From: Warburgia ugandensis | Taxonomy: Eukaryota > Streptophyta > Magnoliopsida > Canellales > Canellaceae | Direction of reading: 5' to 3' | Assembly (NCBI GenBank): GCA_035236585.1 | Contig: CP141132.1 | Location: 40,551,880-40,615,879 of the forward strand | Length of the DNA: 64,000 nucleotides | Part shown: positions 59,216-64,000 of the stretch, piece by piece | Position numbering within the stretch: the first letter of the stretch is position 1 | Layout: every line of letters begins with the position of its first letter | Program-made: the position numbers and the translations under genes | The notes under the pieces: generated by a model | Databases searched by the model: none | Seen by the model: the letters and a program-made list of their open reading frames with translations, nothing else | Told to the model about the DNA's origin: nothing

Positions 59216-61479
59216 ACATTGATTTTTCATACAATCTAGCATTGAATCATGCATTCTGTACACACACACATACACACACATAAATAAAAACAATCACAAG
59301 AACAAGCAAATAAAGTAATTTTCGATAACTCCTCATTTATCATTCTTTTAGTACATATATAAAATGTTATATGGTATTTTATCTCACTAATACAAGCTAT
59401 TAGATGATGAAAGAGCTAATGTGGAACTATTCAATGAAAATCTAATCTCTTAGTATCATCATCAAACCTTTTTTTTTACAAGAACTACAAACTATGAGCT
59501 CTCCCTTTCTCTTATGAGGATTAGATTGAGAAGCAATTGTTCTTTGCACTAAAATAGTAAGATTTTTGTGTGAATCATAATGATTTAACCAAGATTTGGT
59601 CTCTTACTATTCAGATCATGCTACACTCTCACAAGGAGAGAGATGGTAAAGCTTTGAGGTTGACATCCTTTGCTAAGATGAGGTTTTAAGAACTAATGCC
59701 TCATGATTTGGAGTTTGTATACCCTTTTATGCCCATTTGATCAGATCTTTCATGAGAAAACATATTTCTCATCATCAAATCCTAATATTGGATGGGAATT
59801 ATAAATCATGAGGTGTTCTCTTTCTCTTATGATGGTTAGATTGAGAGACAATTGTTCTTTCCACTAAAATTATATGATTTGTGTTCGAATCACAATGATC
59901 TAACTATGTTCTAAACCCCAACATCTATTGTGACAAAACCCACTTCATCCATAATATGGTATATGAATTAGTAATAAGAAAAATGAATGGATGACAATAA
60001 GAGGGTTTACTATCCTTGCCATGGCTTTCATGCCACAAACATTCAAAATCCTTAAAACAGATGGCAAGAGGGCAACAAGATAGAGAGGGATAGATGAACC
60101 AAAGGAGGCAGCTGTCTTTCTACTCCTTTGATGGAGATTGTCAATGAGGGATGTAGGAAAAATGAGATAACATAGGGATTTTATGAAATATGATAACACT
60201 TTTAGAGTTGGTTTCATAAAACTGTGTCATACAACATGGATATATAATACTCTCAAGCTAGCTTATTCCTGATGTACTGTATCATATCTACAAATACATG
60301 CACATGCAAATTTTGGGATAACTCCAATTATATTTCAAATATTTACATCTTAATTTTCCCCCTCATATTGTTTACAACCTAAGCATCCTCACCATTATCA
60401 TGAACATAATCCTAGTTCGCACCAAAGTACATCGTTTGATGGAATTGTTTTGGTAATACAAAGGTAATCTATTGCAGTATTGCCAAGGCTATCTTCATCA
60501 TAAAAATCCCTCTAGGAGCCTAATAAAACATTTGACCATCTCTTATCATGTCCGTCTTGTACATAAAATACATGTTTCATTTGAGATGCCAAAATAAACT
60601 AATGATTTTTATAATTGATGTTATTAAGGTCAACAAATGTCTATCCAAGGGCATTAGTTTCAATACTGTCTTTGTTGTGTTCCACTTAATCTCACATAAA
60701 CACAACCACAAGTCTACAAGTATAATCTAAGAACCATATCTCTCTTATAACCTTGTAATAATTATCATTCGCCACTATTGGGTTATTATCCTTTGAACTA
60801 GAAAAGAAGTAACATTAGCAACTAAGCTAAAGCTACTATTTTGTTGTGCTCTTAAGTTATTATGGTCTTTTGTGTAAAAGAGATAACCATTGATGGCATT
60901 TTCATTATATTTTAATACCTCTGGTTGTGGTTTCATCCCAATCTAGCCTAAGAAATCAAATATACCATTGCCTAGAACGTCTTGTTGGTCTTGAACATGT
61001 GTACAGATATTAAATGGGATATGATTGTTGTAATTAAGTATAATATATATACACAATATACAATTTATAAGAAGTGCAAATTAATTCCTTTTACCCTCTA
61101 ACAGAGACAAGTATTGAACTATGATAGAGCTCAAATTCCATAGCTTGAATGCTTCACTATATATGCCAATTAATGAAGAGACCAAAGAAAATATAACCAT
61201 TATTTAATTTTTTACACATATTTAAAACATAGGAAAATGTGAAAGCAACAAGTGAGAGAGAGAAGAGAGTTTTCCATGCATGATCAACTTACTCAATGTG
61301 TGGTTGGACTTCATCAATTTAGTTTCGTAAGACATAAAGATGCATCTATTCCTATTCTTTATGGTCAATGGTCAATACACAATCACACAAAAAGATGTTT
61401 GTCAACTTTGGGATCATGAATTCCAACTGATCATTTCTTTCTCAGGATTCCAATAGCAAAAAGCAATAAGTGACTGAGT

Positions 61480-61512
<33 letters not shown>

Positions 61513-61754
61513 GGAGGGAGAGTCGGGGTGTATGATCAAATTACTCAATGTATGGTTGGACTTCCACAAAAAAAAAAAAGAAGAAAAAATTGTTTTGCAA
61601 GATATAAAGGTAGATGCATCTAGTCTCGTTCTTTAAGGTCAATAGTCAATACAAGACCACAGGAAAGATGTTTATCAACTAATTGTTTCTTTCTTAAGAT
61701 TCCAATAACATCTACTCCTAATAAGAACTTTGTGCAACTTATTTTGCTGCAATG
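59216..61754. other. AT-rich DNA between CACTA fragments, with repeats
   Basis: No gene was recognised. A diverged direct repeat of about 105 bp starts at 59497 and 59810 (CTCTTATGAKGRTTAGATTGAGA). It may be part of the second CACTA element's 3' half. Confidence 0.4.
61250..61712. repeat. Direct duplication of about 190 bp joined by a GA/G microsatellite
   Basis: Copy one about 61278-61462 and copy two about 61530-61712 both contain TACTCAATGTRTGGTTGGACTTC, ATAAAGRTGCATCTA-type text and a TCAATACA..CACA..AAGATGTTT stretch. The join is a GA run with a 12-G run (61481-61514). Confidence 0.75.
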
Positions 61755-63506
61755 TAATATCCAGCTATACACCTTGTTGGTCGATTGTGAGTTTGTACAT
61801 ACCCTTTTAGAATTTTAATGTATCTCTCATACGAGTACATCGATCACAACTAAATTGGCCCATAGAGTCTGACCTTATTAATAAGGTACACTGTTAAGTG
61901 TAACATAATATCAAAGAAGGATGGTAGGAAGATTGTCTCAAGCTCAAATAAAATTTTCACTAAATGTTCTTAGATATCTTGTAAATTTGATCCATTTGAG
62001 CTATAAGTCCATCCTTTATTTTTTTCAGAATGTCAAACAAGGTATGGGTCAAGCTTTCATGCACATTCTCAATAGATGCAAGGATTTCTAGTAACAAGTT
62101 CATAGAATATTGACTTCTTCTTCCAACAACTTTTAGAGTTTTTATCACTTGTACATTTACTTGCTTTCTTCTTCCCCCATAAGACATTAAGGCTCAACTT
62201 ATTCCAATACTTGTCATCTTGTCAACATCTCTAGCAATATACTTGTGTCTACACTACTATTAAATTTGGCCTTCTTAATATGGTATGGATGGTCTTTATG
62301 TAGTCATCTTTTGTTCCTAAGGAATGCCATTTTCTTGCCATGTTTAAGTCATATGACATATGTTTGATCACTATAGATAACACAAACATTGTATCCCTTC
62401 ATGATGCATCCAAATAAATCCCTATATGTTGGGAAGTTGCTTATTTTCCCTAGCAATATAGTGCTTAAGGTGAATGCCTCATTCTTATATGCATCATAAG
62501 CTTCAACACCTACATCCCATAACATCTTATGATCATTGATCAAGCGACCCAAGTACACATCAATGTCATTTCTTGGTTGCTTCAGACCCTATATCAGCAT
62601 AGTTAACATCATGAACTTGCTCATCATGCATAGAAATGGAGGAGGTTGTAACAAACTGTTATAGCATGCCAACAAATGTGCATGCTGATCATAGAACCAT
62701 AAGGATTAATCCCATATGTAGATAATGCAAGTCGTACATTTCTAGGTTCTTGGAAGCGTAGAGCTTCCATGCTAGGCTATCTACTAGATGGCGTGAATAG
62801 CTATTGACTACTTTCTCTTCGGAATGCCATACTATTTTTGTTATTGTTTTTGTAATACAAACATTCTTTTGAACCTTGGAATAGGGGAGAAATACCATAT
62901 GAGCTTTGCAGGAACATTCATCATCATCTCACTTAAATTCTTCTTCAATTTCCTTCTTGACTGGCCACAAGTTGGGTATGTAGTTTTATCCTTGTCCTCC
63001 TTCCTATACAAGATGTAATCATTGGAACATGCATGTGTATTCTAATACTTCAACCTTAGTGTAATTAGGGTTTTCTTTGCCTCTCATATGGACTTTGCTA
63101 GTTTGGGACACCCAGGGTCAATGCTCATCGACTTTCTCTGATGTAGTATGGCATAGTTTAGGTCATCCTAGAAGTCATTATATGTATCTCAAAAAATTGA
63201 TGCAGTTGTATTGTCTACAACACTTCCTACAACATCTTTAAATCTTCCAGCCCTTGTCAAGGGCCCATGCAGAAGTTCTTCTCCATGACAAATCCATGAG
63301 TGATAGCTTTCATCAAATCCATTAAAGCATAAATGTTCTCTTAACTCCACAATAGTTAACTTTTTGAAGTTTTTACATTTTAAGAATGCACAATGCAGGT
63401 GATTATGATCACCACCTTCCCTAAGTGCGAACTCTATGAACTTTTTTGTTCCCTCCTTATATTCTTTTGATGTTCTTCTCATGGTCATCCAAGAATATTT
63501 GTACAT
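61755..63506 (-). pseudogene. CACTA transposase (TNP2 type), broken
   Basis: The minus strand opens at ATG 63504-63506 and gives, in order: a transposase-associated zinc-binding domain (63506-63189: SWMTMRRTSKEYKEGTKKFI, then FLKCKNFKK, then HLCFNGFDESYHSWICHGE); a degraded middle with YFSPIPRFKRMFV; the TNP2 core (62580-62349: DVYLGRLINDHKMLWDVGVE, then NFPTYRDLFGCIMKGYNVC); and a DUF4218-like segment (about 61990-61760: LELETIFLPSFFDIMLHL, then YERYIKILKGYVQ). Stops and frame changes separate the parts. The usual product is about 1,000 residues and cuts the element at its TIRs; this copy cannot. It probably belongs to a second CACTA element whose right end lies beyond the window. Confidence 0.85.
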
Positions 63507-64000
63507 TTTTTCAACAAATTAAAGCTTAGATGTGTGTGAAGATTTCTTATACATGAAAAGATTGGTGAACTCGGTTTAGCATTTTGCCAAACATTAGGTA
63601 TACATGAATTATAAATGAAAAACTAAATTACATACGTGCATTATATACTTAAAAATATGACATGTAATATCTCGATATGTAGTAGTTTCTAACCTTGAAA
63701 TTATCATAAATATCACTAATAAGGCTTATTAAACATTTTGCAAGATTGGGTACAACTATAAAAATGCATATCCTTGGTAATTGAAACCCTAAAAGAGAGC
63801 AAGACCTTCTAAGCAATATCATGGGCTCACATCCATAAACAATAACATTAAAAAATTTAGAATGTTGTGGGGGTGTCATTATCATGTTCAGCATGGTTAG
63901 AAACCTTAGAGCATTGTTAGACCTTATCCGTATTAAAGAGAGTTCCTTAACAAGTAGTGAGGGTGGCAGACTTTCCATGCATGCATGCAAGCATTCCACC
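63507..64000. other. Upstream flank of the CACTA transposase gene
   Basis: A minus-strand open frame of 116 codons (63999-63649) has no recognisable domain. No CACTA terminal repeat is seen before the window edge. Confidence 0.35.

Noticed and set aside
48226..59218. 3-bp CACTA target duplication
   Set aside because: TAG on the left and ACA on the right do not match; the ends were called from terminal and subterminal repeats only.
63649..63999. 116-codon minus-strand frame
   Set aside because: No recognisable domain; lies upstream of the transposase start and is cut by the window edge.

Overview
This is a plant nuclear DNA window made almost entirely of old, nested transposable elements. 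The evidence for a flowering plant is an Au-like SINE, RTE-clade LINE, Ty3/gypsy elements primed by plant-type initiator-Met and Asp tRNA sites, a CACTA (En/Spm) transposase with TNP2 and DUF4218 regions, and an endogenous caulimovirid-like movement-protein ORF. The sequence is AT-rich with many microsatellites and almost no intact long ORFs. I cannot name the species. Only one stretch looks like host coding sequence: a terminal exon at 18478-18843 encoding a small C-x2-C...H...C zinc-finger-like protein end.

Layout. 1-1866: nothing identifiable. 1867-3239: decayed caulimovirid-like ORF. 4139-4319: complete Au-like SINE. 5114-14060: one Ty3/gypsy element on the + strand, with both LTRs, PBS, gag, protease, RT, RNase H and integrase remnants. 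It was split by an RTE LINE (8843-11970, minus strand, 10-bp target duplication), and its 3' LTR took an unusual inverted double SINE (12855-13122, 11-bp target duplication). 14061-23435: quieter DNA with a CA microsatellite, the host exon and AT-rich spacer.

23436-28899 is a giant (about 5.5 kb) LTR. 28995-34740 is a minus-strand Ty3/gypsy element (A) with a foreign LTR inside its gag. 34743-36788 is a LTR apparently shared by element A on the left and a second minus-strand element (B) on the right. B (36789-37449 plus 44434-47545) is split inside its integrase by a gag-only, tRNA-Asp-primed LTR element (C, 37455-44428). C itself holds a truncated fragment of a giant-type LTR.

48229-59215 is a CACTA transposon with palindromic subterminal repeats. 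It is interrupted by a second giant LTR (52139-57169, near-perfect 5-bp target duplication). 59216-63999 carries another CACTA transposase gene on the minus strand, broken by stops and frameshifts.

I found no intact autonomous system. The most interesting signals are the inverted SINE pair inside a single target duplication, the shared-LTR array, and a hairpin near the 3' end of the giant LTRs that is kept in three copies with a compensating base-pair change. All family assignments come from reading translations and motifs by eye; no database search was run.
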